Shown here piece after piece: positions 1 to 6,727 of a stretch of 24,109 nucleotides of DNA. The stretch lies in the IMG/VR virus record IMGVR_UViG_3300025769_000830, positions 1-24,109 of that record; one strand, given 5' to 3'. Below the pieces are notes generated by a model. The model saw nothing but the letters and a program-made list of their open reading frames with translations. It was not told the DNA's origin and did no database searches. A program made the position numbers and the translations under genes. Each line of letters begins with the position of its first letter. The first letter of the stretch is position 1. Origin of the DNA: a virus.

Positions 1-190
1 TGCTTCTGCTGATGTTTTTCCTGTTTGTTCAAAAGCCTTAGTTTGTACCTCTGCTTCTGTTATTGCTATACCATAAGTCTTTAGAGCTTCTCTTTCTCCA
101 ACTAATGCTGATCTAAATGCTTGTAAAACAGGAGCTGCACCTGCTGTAATATTGTTAAAGGATGCTATATCTCCTGCTAAGTTAAATAGT
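1..190. repeat. Terminal redundancy, left copy (circular contig join)
   Basis: These 190 bases match 23920-24109 with one difference: A at 127 against C at 24046. The tape-measure gene continues in frame through the overlap. The simplest reading is that a circular or circularly permuted genome was cut arbitrarily inside this gene and the ends overlap. The mismatch falls on a third codon position (valine GTT against GTG on the minus strand), so it is silent. Confidence 0.93.
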
Positions 191-627
191 TCTGATGATA
201 AGTCTGCTGATTCTGATTGAGTAAAGCCTATTCCCTGTGCAACAGATCCAAATACTGAAATTAATTGTTGTGCTTCTGCTGATGTTAAGCCAAATAGATT
301 AGCATTTTTTGCTAATTGTTGATTAAGTTGCTCTGATGCTTGTCCAAAAGTTGTTCCAAAAGCTCCTGCAGCTTCTTGAGCTGAACTAGCTGCTTGAATA
401 GCAGACATAGAGAAATCTAAAAGAGATTTTCCTGCTATTGTTGCTGCACCTACAACTGCTGCTTTACTGAGCCCTGACATCCCTGCAGCAAATTTTGCAT
501 TTGATTTAGAAGTATCATCTACATCTTTATCTAATTTTTTAGTAGATTTTGATACTTTATCTAATCCTTGAGATGTTTTATTAGCTCCTGTTAGCTTTAG
601 GAACATCTCCAAAGTTGCTCTAGCCAT
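1..627 (-). CDS. Tail tape measure protein, N-terminal part (gene continues at 24109-22528)
   Basis: This is the first 209 codons of the tape measure protein, which sets siphophage tail length and lines the tail lumen. It starts at ATG 627 (MARATLEMF...), preceded by GAGGAG 5 nt upstream and overlapping the stop of the frameshifted chaperone ORF (627-629) by one base. Joined to 22528-23919 across the contig ends, the gene is 2019 nt, encoding 672 aa. A hydrophobic alanine/glycine-rich stretch lies near residues 52-70, followed by long Gln/Ala/Ser-rich helices, as is typical of tape measures. At 672 aa the protein is short, implying a tail of roughly 100 nm by the usual 1.5 angstrom per residue rule (inference). 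Its place, directly after the chaperone pair and before the hub-type protein, supports the assignment. Confidence 0.9.
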   Translation of the reverse strand, partial: MARATLEMFLKLTGANKTSQGLDKVSKSTKKLDKDVDDTSKSNAKFAAGMSGLSKAAVVGAATIAGKSLLDFSMSAIQAASSAQEAAGAFGTTFGQASEQLNQQLAKNANLFGLTSAEAQQLISVFGSVAQGIGFTQSESADLSSELFNLAGDIASFNNITAGAAPVLQAFRSALVGEREALKTYGIAITEAEVQTKAFEQTGKTSAEA

Positions 628-815
628 TATCTCCTCAATTTACTTCTAGCATTAGCTTCTGTGATAGCTTTCTGCTCTTTTTTGTTTCTATCTATGTAGT
701 ATAACTTCCAAGACTCAAATTCTTGCATACTCATATTTTTTCTAAGAGCATCAACTGTCATGCCTAAATCTAAAGCTAGTCTAAATTCAAAAGCCAACTC
801 TGTATTATTCTGGAA
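627..815 (-). CDS. Tail assembly chaperone, frameshift extension (gpT-like part of gpGT)
   Basis: An ORF with no credible own start lies between the chaperone gene and the tape measure gene. It encodes about 61 residues beginning QNNTELAFEFRLALDLGMTV and containing NMSMQEFESW. This is the pattern of the lambda gpT / DUF4035 extension (an L-A-L-x-L-G-M-T-V core, then an M-S-x-x-E-F-x-x-W motif). It is in the +1 frame relative to the upstream ORF, which is closed by TAA at 805-807. The +1 frame itself has a TAG slightly upstream, so the shift must occur in about six codons. The only clean slippery site there is UUU-C (816-813), where tRNA-Phe can re-pair from UUU to UUC. The fusion would be about 175 aa. 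The stop overlaps the tape-measure ATG by one base. Confidence 0.8.
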   Translation of the reverse strand, partial: FQNNTELAFEFRLALDLGMTVDALRKNMSMQEFESWKLYYIDRNKKEQKAITEANARSKLRR

Positions 816-1155
816 ACTCAGAGGCTATAGAAGCCTGATCCTCCTTAGTCCAAGCCATACACCTATAGATCCCTATAAGAACTTTATCTACTATTGATGG
901 TGTAGCTTTACTATAAAACTCCTCAACCTGTTCTAAATCATCAAGCTGTGGATCTTTTAAACCTTTTAACAAAAGGTGTTTTTCAAATAAGACTTCATCT
1001 CTTATTCCATCTGTTTCAGATAGTTCATTAATCTCTACTGCATCAGCTTTAGTTAAACCTGTAACTAATACTGTTGCATCCCATTCAGGTATTTCAATCT
1101 CTTTCTCTGGTAAAGATGGTGCATTAGATATATCATCCATGCTAAGTCTTTTCAT
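805..1155 (-). CDS. Tail assembly chaperone (gpG-like)
   Basis: This 116-aa acidic, mostly helical protein lies between the tail-tube gene and the tape measure, the invariant position of the gpG/gpGT chaperones that coat the tape measure during tail assembly. The N-terminal part (LPEKEIEIPEWDATVLVTGL) has the short beta/helix pattern common to these chaperones in phages of Gram-positive hosts. It starts at ATG 1155 with AGAGGT about 5 nt upstream, and ends with QASIASEFPE and TAA. A fraction of ribosomes probably shifts +1 at the UUU codon (residue 114) to make the longer fusion. Sequence similarity to any one family member is modest, so the call rests largely on position and the downstream gpT-like ORF. 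Confidence 0.82.
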   Translation of the reverse strand: MKRLSMDDISNAPSLPEKEIEIPEWDATVLVTGLTKADAVEINELSETDGIRDEVLFEKHLLLKGLKDPQLDDLEQVEEFYSKATPSIVDKVLIGIYRCMAWTKEDQASIASEFPE

Positions 1156-1194
1156 GATAACCTCTTTTCTGTTGTGAATTACTTAAGTTATATT

Positions 1195-1602
1195 TTAAGC
1201 AGTTCCCTCAGTTACATCTCCACTAACTTGAAAAGCAGCTGAGAAGCTTACTGCTCCTCCAACATCTGGTGTTCTATCATAAGATGTCATTATTGCTTTT
1301 CCTGAAGCTTTAGGATTTCCTCCTGTAGTTCCTATTGGATAGAACTCAAAATCTCCCTCTACTCCTAGTATAGCTTTGAGATAACCATCAACAGTTGCAT
1401 CAAAAGATCCTGATATAGTGATACTTGCATCCTTTAGTCCTGCTACAAAAGCTTTAGAACTATTAGAAAATGCAGAAACCTCAGCTACATCAGCAGTTCT
1501 TGAAACAGCAACATCTGTTAAAACATTAGAAATATCTCTTAATGTTCCTCCAGAGTCATCTATTTTAAAAGCTGCACTTTTTCCATGTGTAAATGTTGGC
1601 AT
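1195..1602 (-). CDS. Major tail tube protein, short paralogue
   Basis: This 135-aa beta-rich protein starts MPTFTHGKSAAFKIDDSGG. It is clearly paralogous to the next gene upstream: MPxFTHGK, LTDxxxSxTADVAExSxFSNSSKxFVxGLKD, ATxSG and TSYDRxxDVGxxVSxxxAFQ recur in the same order. The pattern matches siphophage tail-tube proteins of the gpV type, which stack as rings on the tape measure. ATG 1602 has AGGAGAGG 5 nt upstream, a very strong ribosome site that fits high expression. It lacks the roughly 90-residue C-terminal extension of its partner. It could be the main tube subunit, with the longer form a decorated variant, or the tail-terminal ring protein; the sequence does not say which. Confidence 0.75.
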   Translation of the reverse strand: MPTFTHGKSAAFKIDDSGGTLRDISNVLTDVAVSRTADVAEVSAFSNSSKAFVAGLKDASITISGSFDATVDGYLKAILGVEGDFEFYPIGTTGGNPKASGKAIMTSYDRTPDVGGAVSFSAAFQVSGDVTEGTA

Positions 1603-1627
1603 TTATCCTCTCCTCTATTTCCTTAAT

Positions 1628-2344
1628 TTATCCCTGTGCAAATCCTATAGCTACTGTAAAACTAGGAGATGATCCTCCTATTGTTAGAACAGCTCTAGCA
1701 TACCTAGCAGGAGCACTTGCACTTGTCTTTAGTTCTGATGTCATTCCTGTTGCCTGAGTAAATGTAATATAATCAGAAAAGGAACTGTTATCAGAACTTG
1801 TTTGAATCTTAGCATCTAATGTTGGGCTTGTTCCACTTGCTGCTGTAACATGTAAAACTGCACCTCCTCCATTAGTACCTGCTGCTCCAAAATCTACTGA
1901 GGTCTGTGTTGATGTTGATGTAAAAGCTGCAGGAGCTACCATACTTTTACCATTAAAAGCATCTCCATCAAATTGAAATGCTACTGCTACTGAAACTACT
2001 GAGCCTACATCTGCACTTCTGTCATAAGATGTTGCAATAGTAGTTCCAAAAGACACAGCATCCCCTCTTGTATATCCTATAGGTGCTATAGAGAATGCTG
2101 CCCCAGATCCTCCAAGTTGAGCTAAATACTCTGCATTGGCATCTGGGCTAGATGTTGTAAAGTAACCTGATAAGGTAGCTGTGCCATCCTTTAAGCCACT
2201 TACAAAAGTTTTTGATGAATTAGAGAATGTGCTTGTTTCAGCTACATCAGCTGTAAGTGATAAAGAAGCATCTGTTAGTGTATTTGAAAGATTAGTATTA
2301 TCTAAAATTACTACTGCATCTTTACCATGTGTAAAACTAGGCAT
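1628..2344 (-). CDS. Major tail tube protein, long paralogue with C-terminal domain
   Basis: This 238-aa protein has two parts. Residues 1 to about 135 are the tube-type domain shared with the neighbouring short gene. Residues about 140 to 238 are a separate Ser/Thr/Gly-rich beta domain (containing GGGAVLHVTAASGTSPTLDA and ARYARAVLTIGGSSPSFTVA), resembling the carbohydrate-binding-like or Ig-like appendages found at the ends of tail-tube proteins. The ATG follows directly on the TAG stop of the preceding gene, and the GAGGAG ribosome site lies inside that gene's last codons, so the two are translationally coupled. Known siphophages make such long and short tube forms by frameshifting from one gene; here the two forms are separate genes. 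Confidence 0.78.
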   Translation of the reverse strand: MPSFTHGKDAVVILDNTNLSNTLTDASLSLTADVAETSTFSNSSKTFVSGLKDGTATLSGYFTTSSPDANAEYLAQLGGSGAAFSIAPIGYTRGDAVSFGTTIATSYDRSADVGSVVSVAVAFQFDGDAFNGKSMVAPAAFTSTSTQTSVDFGAAGTNGGGAVLHVTAASGTSPTLDAKIQTSSDNSSFSDYITFTQATGMTSELKTSASAPARYARAVLTIGGSSPSFTVAIGFAQG

Positions 2345-2575
2345 CTATTTCTCCTCTATCCAAGCTTCATTTTCTACTGTTGATGGATCATCTTTAATAA
2401 ATTTACCATCATTAGTTCTAGCTCTTTTCATTTTACTATTAACTTTTTCTGCTGCATTATTCTTAATTAATGCTTTAGCTATTTTATCAGGCAAGTCTAA
2501 AACTTCTCCTGCTTCTGCTCTTACTTCTTTTTTATCTAGTAGGAAATCACTTCCTAATAATATTTTAATTTTCAT
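2345..2575 (-). CDS. Small head-tail region protein of unknown function
   Basis: This 76-aa protein starts MKIKILLGSDFLLDKK. It has a short hydrophobic-charged N-terminal half (GEVLDLPDKIAKALIKNNAA) and a polar tail (RARTNDGKFIKDDPSTVENEAW). Both patterns recall small proteins encoded in the head-tail joining region of many siphophages, but I cannot assign a specific role. Its start overlaps the stop of the upstream tail-terminator gene as ATGA, and its own last codons carry the ribosome site of the long tail-tube gene, so it is embedded in the structural operon. A minor virion component or chaperone is possible. Confidence 0.55.
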   Translation of the reverse strand: MKIKILLGSDFLLDKKEVRAEAGEVLDLPDKIAKALIKNNAAEKVNSKMKRARTNDGKFIKDDPSTVENEAWIEEK

Positions 2576-2982
2576 GCTATTACCTCTACATTGAATGTTA
2601 CACCAAGATAGCTAGTTCCCTGTGTTACTTCATACTCTCCATAATCAGTTGCACTTATAACTCTAACAGACATAGCTGCACCTCCCAAAGTTGGATCTCC
2701 CTCAATAGCAGCTTTAATTGATGTAGCACCTGATGAAGCTAAGTAAGCATCTACCTCATCTTGTGAAGTCTGAGCATCAATTCTTGATATATACACAACT
2801 ATAGGAATTTCATAAGTATCTGCACCTCTTGCCATTGTTGAATCATAGTTGAGAGTATTTAATGGAGCTACTAGAGCTATTGGAGGTACTATATAATCTG
2901 GCACAAACTCACTTGCAGTAAGTCCAGAAATAGTTTCTAATCTTGTTTTAAGTCCATCTCTAATACTTGTCAAAGCTGCCAT
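2572..2982 (-). CDS. Tail terminator / tail completion protein
   Basis: This 136-aa protein begins MAALTSIRDGLKTRLETISG, followed by VPDYIVPPIALVAPLNTLNY and, further on, GADTYEIPIVVYISRIDAQTS, EVDAYLASSGATSIKAAIE and GTSYLGVTFNVEV. The whole architecture (I-R-D-G-L-x-x-R-L start, V-P-D..PP, a T-Y-E-I-P-I-V-V strand, Y-L-A-x-S-G-A-T, Y-L-G-V) matches from memory the tail terminator/connector proteins of actinobacteriophages. These cap the tail tube and join it to the head connector. The position, between the gp10-like neck protein and the tube genes, is the canonical one. The ATG overlaps the previous stop as TAATG. No database comparison was possible. Confidence 0.75.
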   Translation of the reverse strand: MAALTSIRDGLKTRLETISGLTASEFVPDYIVPPIALVAPLNTLNYDSTMARGADTYEIPIVVYISRIDAQTSQDEVDAYLASSGATSIKAAIEGDPTLGGAAMSVRVISATDYGEYEVTQGTSYLGVTFNVEVIA

Positions 2983-3545
2983 TATCTAACACTCCTAGCT
3001 ATATCTCTTGCAATCAATTCTAACATCTCTTGCCCTCTGTCCTTAATCTCTTTCTGCTTCTCATAGACTACACCACCAATAAATGGCTTCATCTTTAAAC
3101 CTCTTTTAGATATTGCTCTAGCTACAAGAAAAGGATTCATTTTAGGTTGTCCTCTCTTAGCCCACCTAGCAAGACTAGATCCCTCTTGATATGGTGGAAA
3201 GAATGGTCTAGTTTTCTTAACAGGGCTAAATCCTCTATATATTGGCTTTCCATGAATAAAAGGTGCATATTGTTTATCTGTAGCTAATTTGAAGCCCTCT
3301 GACATCCTAAGCCTGTTTGTATTACCTAACTTAGCTGTAAATACACTTCTCCTAGTTGCTCCTGTGTTTTTGTTACCTCTACCTGCATTAGATTGAGGAG
3401 ATGGCTTATTTGATAGTGCATTCAAAGAATCTTGCTTAAGTTCTTTTGCTAGTTCATTAAAATAATCTGTACTTCTTTTATTCCAGATTGTCTGTGAATT
3501 TATAGACCTAGATAAGTCTAAAGCTCCCTCTAGTGTTAGCTTCAT
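2982..3545 (-). CDS. HK97 gp10-like neck / head-closure protein
   Basis: This basic 187-aa protein carries the blocks TGATRRSVFTAKLG, YAPFIHGKPIYRGF, TRPFFPPYQEGSSLARWAKR and AISKRGLKMKPFI. The pattern (a Y-A-P-F-x-H-G core, aromatic/proline-rich R-P-F-F-P-P, then a helix with R-G-x-K-x-K-P-F) is that of the HK97 gp10 / minor capsid families that sit between the head-tail adaptor and the tail terminator. It overlaps the upstream adaptor gene by 4 nt (ATGA). The C-terminal 40 residues are a charged amphipathic helix. The name is taken from family resemblance and gene order; the exact place in the neck is not visible from sequence. Confidence 0.7.
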   Translation of the reverse strand: MKLTLEGALDLSRSINSQTIWNKRSTDYFNELAKELKQDSLNALSNKPSPQSNAGRGNKNTGATRRSVFTAKLGNTNRLRMSEGFKLATDKQYAPFIHGKPIYRGFSPVKKTRPFFPPYQEGSSLARWAKRGQPKMNPFLVARAISKRGLKMKPFIGGVVYEKQKEIKDRGQEMLELIARDIARSVR

Positions 3546-4237
3546 CTGTCATACTGTCTATTGGTATTGATTGCAGTAAGTCCAACATAAGGTCTGCCTG
3601 ATGCAAGAGTTATTGTTGTTTTCTTAAATGATTTAACTAAATTCTTAACATCTGGATCAAGTTCTGATAAAAATACCACAGCAGGTTGTCCTGTTTCTGG
3701 ATTACCAGAAAAACCCATTGGGCTATTTTTTCTCTGAAAGTATCTTGAGGCTTGTATTAGTGTTGCTTGTGCAACTGCAGCAGGAACAGGATTTGCTCCC
3801 TCTTGTATTGGGCTACCAAACTTAGCTGTAATTGATAAACCCTGTCTATGTTCTGTAGGTAAAACCTTACCTGATTTCTCTATAGCCATAATTATTTTAG
3901 TAAATGGCAATATAGGATCTACTTTATCTGCATTGTAAGGTGCTAAATAATAATCTGTATTTAAAGTAAGTGTTTCATTTACTGAGCCATCAGCATTAAG
4001 TGTTTTAACTATAAGCCCTGTTGTTGTAGCAATATCATCAACATCTGCATAATCCATAAATTCACAATCATACAATCTAGTTTCTACTGAGCCTGAAATT
4101 GTAAATTGTCTGCCTGTATAAGCATCAATAGCAGCAGAAGCTGCATCTAGTGCATAATCTAAATTATTATCTTGTGTTGATCCAGATAAGCCCATCCATG
4201 TCTTTAAGGTGTTCTTATCTACATATTGATGACTCAA
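3542..4237 (-). CDS. Head-tail adaptor (gp6-like connector)
   Basis: This 231-aa protein has an N-terminal all-helical segment (VDKNTLKTWMGLSGSTQDNN, then LDYALDAASAAIDAYTGRQF) typical of the gp6/gp15-type adaptor that forms a ring under the portal. The Y-T-G-R-x-F signature closes the second helix. A beta-rich middle follows (TLNADGSVNETLTLNTDYYL) and then a C-terminal helical part ending in YVGLTAINTNRQYDR. Neighbours are the small protein after the capsid gene and the gp10-like protein, the standard order. The ATG at 4237 has AAGGAGTAG 7-12 nt upstream. The size (about 230 aa) fits the longer adaptors of actinobacteriophages. Confidence 0.73.
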   Translation of the reverse strand: MSHQYVDKNTLKTWMGLSGSTQDNNLDYALDAASAAIDAYTGRQFTISGSVETRLYDCEFMDYADVDDIATTTGLIVKTLNADGSVNETLTLNTDYYLAPYNADKVDPILPFTKIIMAIEKSGKVLPTEHRQGLSITAKFGSPIQEGANPVPAAVAQATLIQASRYFQRKNSPMGFSGNPETGQPAVVFLSELDPDVKNLVKSFKKTTITLASGRPYVGLTAINTNRQYDR

Positions 4238-4253
4238 TATCTACTCCTTAAAG

Positions 4254-4451
4254 TTATTTATTTTCTGATGGCTTTACAGCTTTTGTTTTAGGTGCAGGTG
4301 CTTTTTTAGGTGCAATCTTAACATCAGGTACAGGATCTCCCATACTTGCTATAAGAACTCCACTTTGGAATGGGCAATTTTTACCTTTACCAAATTTGCC
4401 TGTGGCATTATCTTGCCAAACAAAATCTGATTCTTTTTCTATAAACTTCAT
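4254..4451 (-). CDS. Small capsid-adjacent protein with Lys/Pro/Ala tail
   Basis: I choose ATG 4451 (MKFIEKESDFVW), giving 65 aa, because AAGGAG lies 8 nt upstream. An in-frame ATG at 4529 has no Shine-Dalgarno site. Residues 1-45 contain FVWQDNATGKFGKGKNCPF and GVLIASMGDPVPDV, a compact beta-like segment with one cysteine. Residues 46-65 are a basic, proline/alanine/lysine-rich tail (IAPKKAPAPKTKAVKPSENK). Immediately downstream of a major capsid gene, such proteins are often head decoration or head-fibre proteins, but no family is recognised here. Confidence 0.55.
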   Translation of the reverse strand: MKFIEKESDFVWQDNATGKFGKGKNCPFQSGVLIASMGDPVPDVKIAPKKAPAPKTKAVKPSENK

Positions 4452-4541
4452 ATTTTTATTCTCCTTATGGAAAGCAGAGCCAATCACTTCATTACTCATA
4501 ACAAAAGATTGACTCTGTTTATTTTCCATATTAATTAGCTA

Positions 4542-5771
4542 TTATTCAATATCATTAATTCTTGTGAAAGCTTGTGGCTTATACACAGCTAAAGCATATC
4601 TTAAAGATGCTTTAACAGTAAGGATATCTTTGCCAAAGTCCCCATCAGCAGCAGAATCAGAAATTTGTAATTCCATTCCTCTCCTGAATACATGGTTAGC
4701 AGCTAAAGATCCACCAAACTTACCTACAACTACATCAATAGTTGTAGAAACAGCTCCACCAATTTGTGATGATTTCACAACAGGTAATCCCCAGATAGTT
4801 GGGCTACCTGCTTGAGCAGATACACCAAGCATAAAGTTATTGTTGCCATCAACTTGTCCAGCAAGTGCTTCATAAGCAGCTGGGCTCATCAAGATAGCAT
4901 CTGGAGCTAATTTTCCATTAACTTCAATATCTTTAATACCCTCTAGGATTGTTCTCAATTTACCACCTGCATTAGCTGGATATGCTCCTGCTGTGTAAGT
5001 GATTGTATTGATTCCTGTTTGTTGTGTAAGTCCTTTAATATCTGGAGCTACACCACCACCAATTAGGAATTGTTTTTCTAATCTTTGCATTACATGATTT
5101 GCAAGTCTGCCATCAAAGTATGCTCTTGCTCCTGCTTGATCCTCAAGCAACTCTGCTGTTATAGGCAAAGTTGTGATGAATTTTCTTACAGGTGCTGTAA
5201 CAGCACTATAAGTAAAAGCATCCTCTGGAGCTGCAGCAGCTTCTGCTTTTTCTGCAGCATTATTTGTTGCTGATTCTTGCAAAAAGTAATAGGTTGTTTG
5301 ATCTGTATTAATAGAATCTACTAAGTCTAATGCAGGATTAGGATCTGGCTCAATAGCAGGTATAACCTGTTGATAAACAGTATCTCTAGTCCAAACAGAA
5401 GTAGTCATAGTAGTTTTTGCCTCAAAAGGCACATTCTTTATACCATGATCAACAAAAGAACTATAAGCTTTTGAATCTAAGAATTGTTGTCCAAGTGATT
5501 TTGGAGCTTCAACTTCTGGCTCTCCATATACAGGCATTCCAGAAACTTTTTTAGAAGCTTCCATATCATCATTGTTAGCACTCTTAACAGATTCAAGATC
5601 CTGTAATTCAGTAATCTTGTCCCCTAAAGAAGCTAATTCATCATTTCTATTTTTGATTTCCTCTTTTTGATCTGATGAAAGTTCAGACATATCCTTAACA
5701 GAATCAAAAATTCTAGCAAGTTCCTCTGATTTGATAGCTTTTTCAGCTCTCATTTCTTTTAATGTTGCCAT
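4542..5771 (-). CDS. Major capsid protein, HK97 fold
   Basis: This 409-aa protein has an N-terminal charged coiled coil (residues 1 to about 65, the delta/scaffold domain removed by the prohead protease in HK97-type phages). A linker and the capsid fold follow. The body carries typical gp5 blocks: TRDTVYQQVIPAIEPDPNPA, VRKFITTLPITAELLEDQA, LEKQFLIGGGVAPDIKGLTQ, APDAILMSPAAYEAL, GSPTIWGLPVVKSSQI and VFRRGMELQISDSAADGDFG. The ATG has GGAG 7 nt upstream. It follows the protease gene directly, as expected, and no separate scaffold gene is present, consistent with a fused delta domain. Confidence 0.93.
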   Translation of the reverse strand: MATLKEMRAEKAIKSEELARIFDSVKDMSELSSDQKEEIKNRNDELASLGDKITELQDLESVKSANNDDMEASKKVSGMPVYGEPEVEAPKSLGQQFLDSKAYSSFVDHGIKNVPFEAKTTMTTSVWTRDTVYQQVIPAIEPDPNPALDLVDSINTDQTTYYFLQESATNNAAEKAEAAAAPEDAFTYSAVTAPVRKFITTLPITAELLEDQAGARAYFDGRLANHVMQRLEKQFLIGGGVAPDIKGLTQQTGINTITYTAGAYPANAGGKLRTILEGIKDIEVNGKLAPDAILMSPAAYEALAGQVDGNNNFMLGVSAQAGSPTIWGLPVVKSSQIGGAVSTTIDVVVGKFGGSLAANHVFRRGMELQISDSAADGDFGKDILTVKASLRYALAVYKPQAFTRINDIE

Positions 5772-5785
5772 TATTTTCTCCTATT

Positions 5786-6727
5786 TCAGTTATTTTTCAT
5801 AATGTTCTTTTGAACATCAATGAATAGCTCATTATCTTTAACAGGATCATAACCAAACTCAGCTAAGACATCATCCAACTTAGAATAAATTGCATTTAGT
5901 CCTGCTATGTATGTAGTTACCATCTCTGTAGATTTCTGGCTAAGTGTCTTTTTTTCAGAGTTTTTTAAGGATGCAAGATCCTCAATCCTCTCTGTGAATG
6001 CCTTTAACTCCTCAAGAGAAGCTACAGCATGTTCTCCAAGCCTCATACCCTGTTGGGATGATTTACTGATACCTGTATCAGATTCACTTGAAATCTCTAA
6101 ATCTTTTTCTTTGGCACATTTGCCATCTTTTCCATAAGTACATTTTTTATATTTTTCATCAGATTCTTGTACTTCCTCAAACTCTGTATCTGTGTCATCT
6201 ATTTCCTCATCTGGATCATCATAAGGCTCTAAGCCTGACTTAAGAGCTTGAACAAAGCTATTTTGTTGTGCTCCTACTAAAACAGGAGATACTTCCCAGA
6301 CTTTTACATCTTGTAGCACTCTCACAGGAACTTCCTCTCCTTTAGAGTCAATATGAGTTCCTTTTTCTGATTTCATTACTTGAAAGCCATAACTGAATTG
6401 CTGCATATCTTGCATAGCCTTTACAGTTTCATAAGCTTCTTTACCTGCTTCAGTATTTAAAAAATATCCTTTAAACACAGCTTTTTGATTATCTGCTTCT
6501 ATAACACCTCTACCAATGACTTTACTCCAATCATGATTCCATACTAATGGCACTTTATTGCCTGTATATCCTGATCTAAGAGCATTAGCTTTAGTTACAT
6601 CATTATCACTATCTATAGTGTCAAATAATGAAAAAACTGCTTCTATGTATCTTGTATCTCCATCCTCTTTTAGCTCAATAGGAGCATTCTTAAAAGAAAG
6701 ATTCTCTGGTCTATCTATTTCATTCAT
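5786..6727 (-). CDS. HK97-type prohead protease (S78)
   Basis: This 313-aa serine protease is expected to mature the prohead by cutting the capsid delta domain and itself. Catalytic candidates are His65 in VWNHDW and Ser112 in QQFSYGF, in the spacing and context of the S78 family. The VWEVSPVLVGAQ motif follows, which closes the fold. Residues from about 170 are an acidic extension with a KCTYGKDGKCAKEK cysteine pair and then charged helices, probably a disordered or scaffold-like tail. ATG 6727 overlaps the portal stop by 8 nt, with GAGGT 8 nt upstream. Confidence 0.9.
   Translation of the reverse strand: MNEIDRPENLSFKNAPIELKEDGDTRYIEAVFSLFDTIDSDNDVTKANALRSGYTGNKVPLVWNHDWSKVIGRGVIEADNQKAVFKGYFLNTEAGKEAYETVKAMQDMQQFSYGFQVMKSEKGTHIDSKGEEVPVRVLQDVKVWEVSPVLVGAQQNSFVQALKSGLEPYDDPDEEIDDTDTEFEEVQESDEKYKKCTYGKDGKCAKEKDLEISSESDTGISKSSQQGMRLGEHAVASLEELKAFTERIEDLASLKNSEKKTLSQKSTEMVTTYIAGLNAIYSKLDDVLAEFGYDPVKDNELFIDVQKNIMKNN

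Noticed and set aside
627-830. A -1 frameshift in the chaperone gene
   Set aside because: The -1 frame from this point reaches a stop within about 14 codons and does not encode the gpT-like sequence; the gpT-like ORF is in the +1 frame.
1418-1672. Open reading frames on the plus strand, here and at about a dozen other places (for example 2181-2594, 4564-4815, 8590-8919, 23444-23791)
   Set aside because: All lie opposite well-supported minus-strand genes, lack ribosome sites and have low-complexity Ser/Leu/Cys-rich products. They arise because the complementary strand of these AT-rich genes has few stops.
4254-4529. Start at ATG 4529 for the small capsid-adjacent protein (91 aa)
   Set aside because: No ribosome site precedes it, whereas AAGGAG lies 8 nt before the internal ATG 4451.
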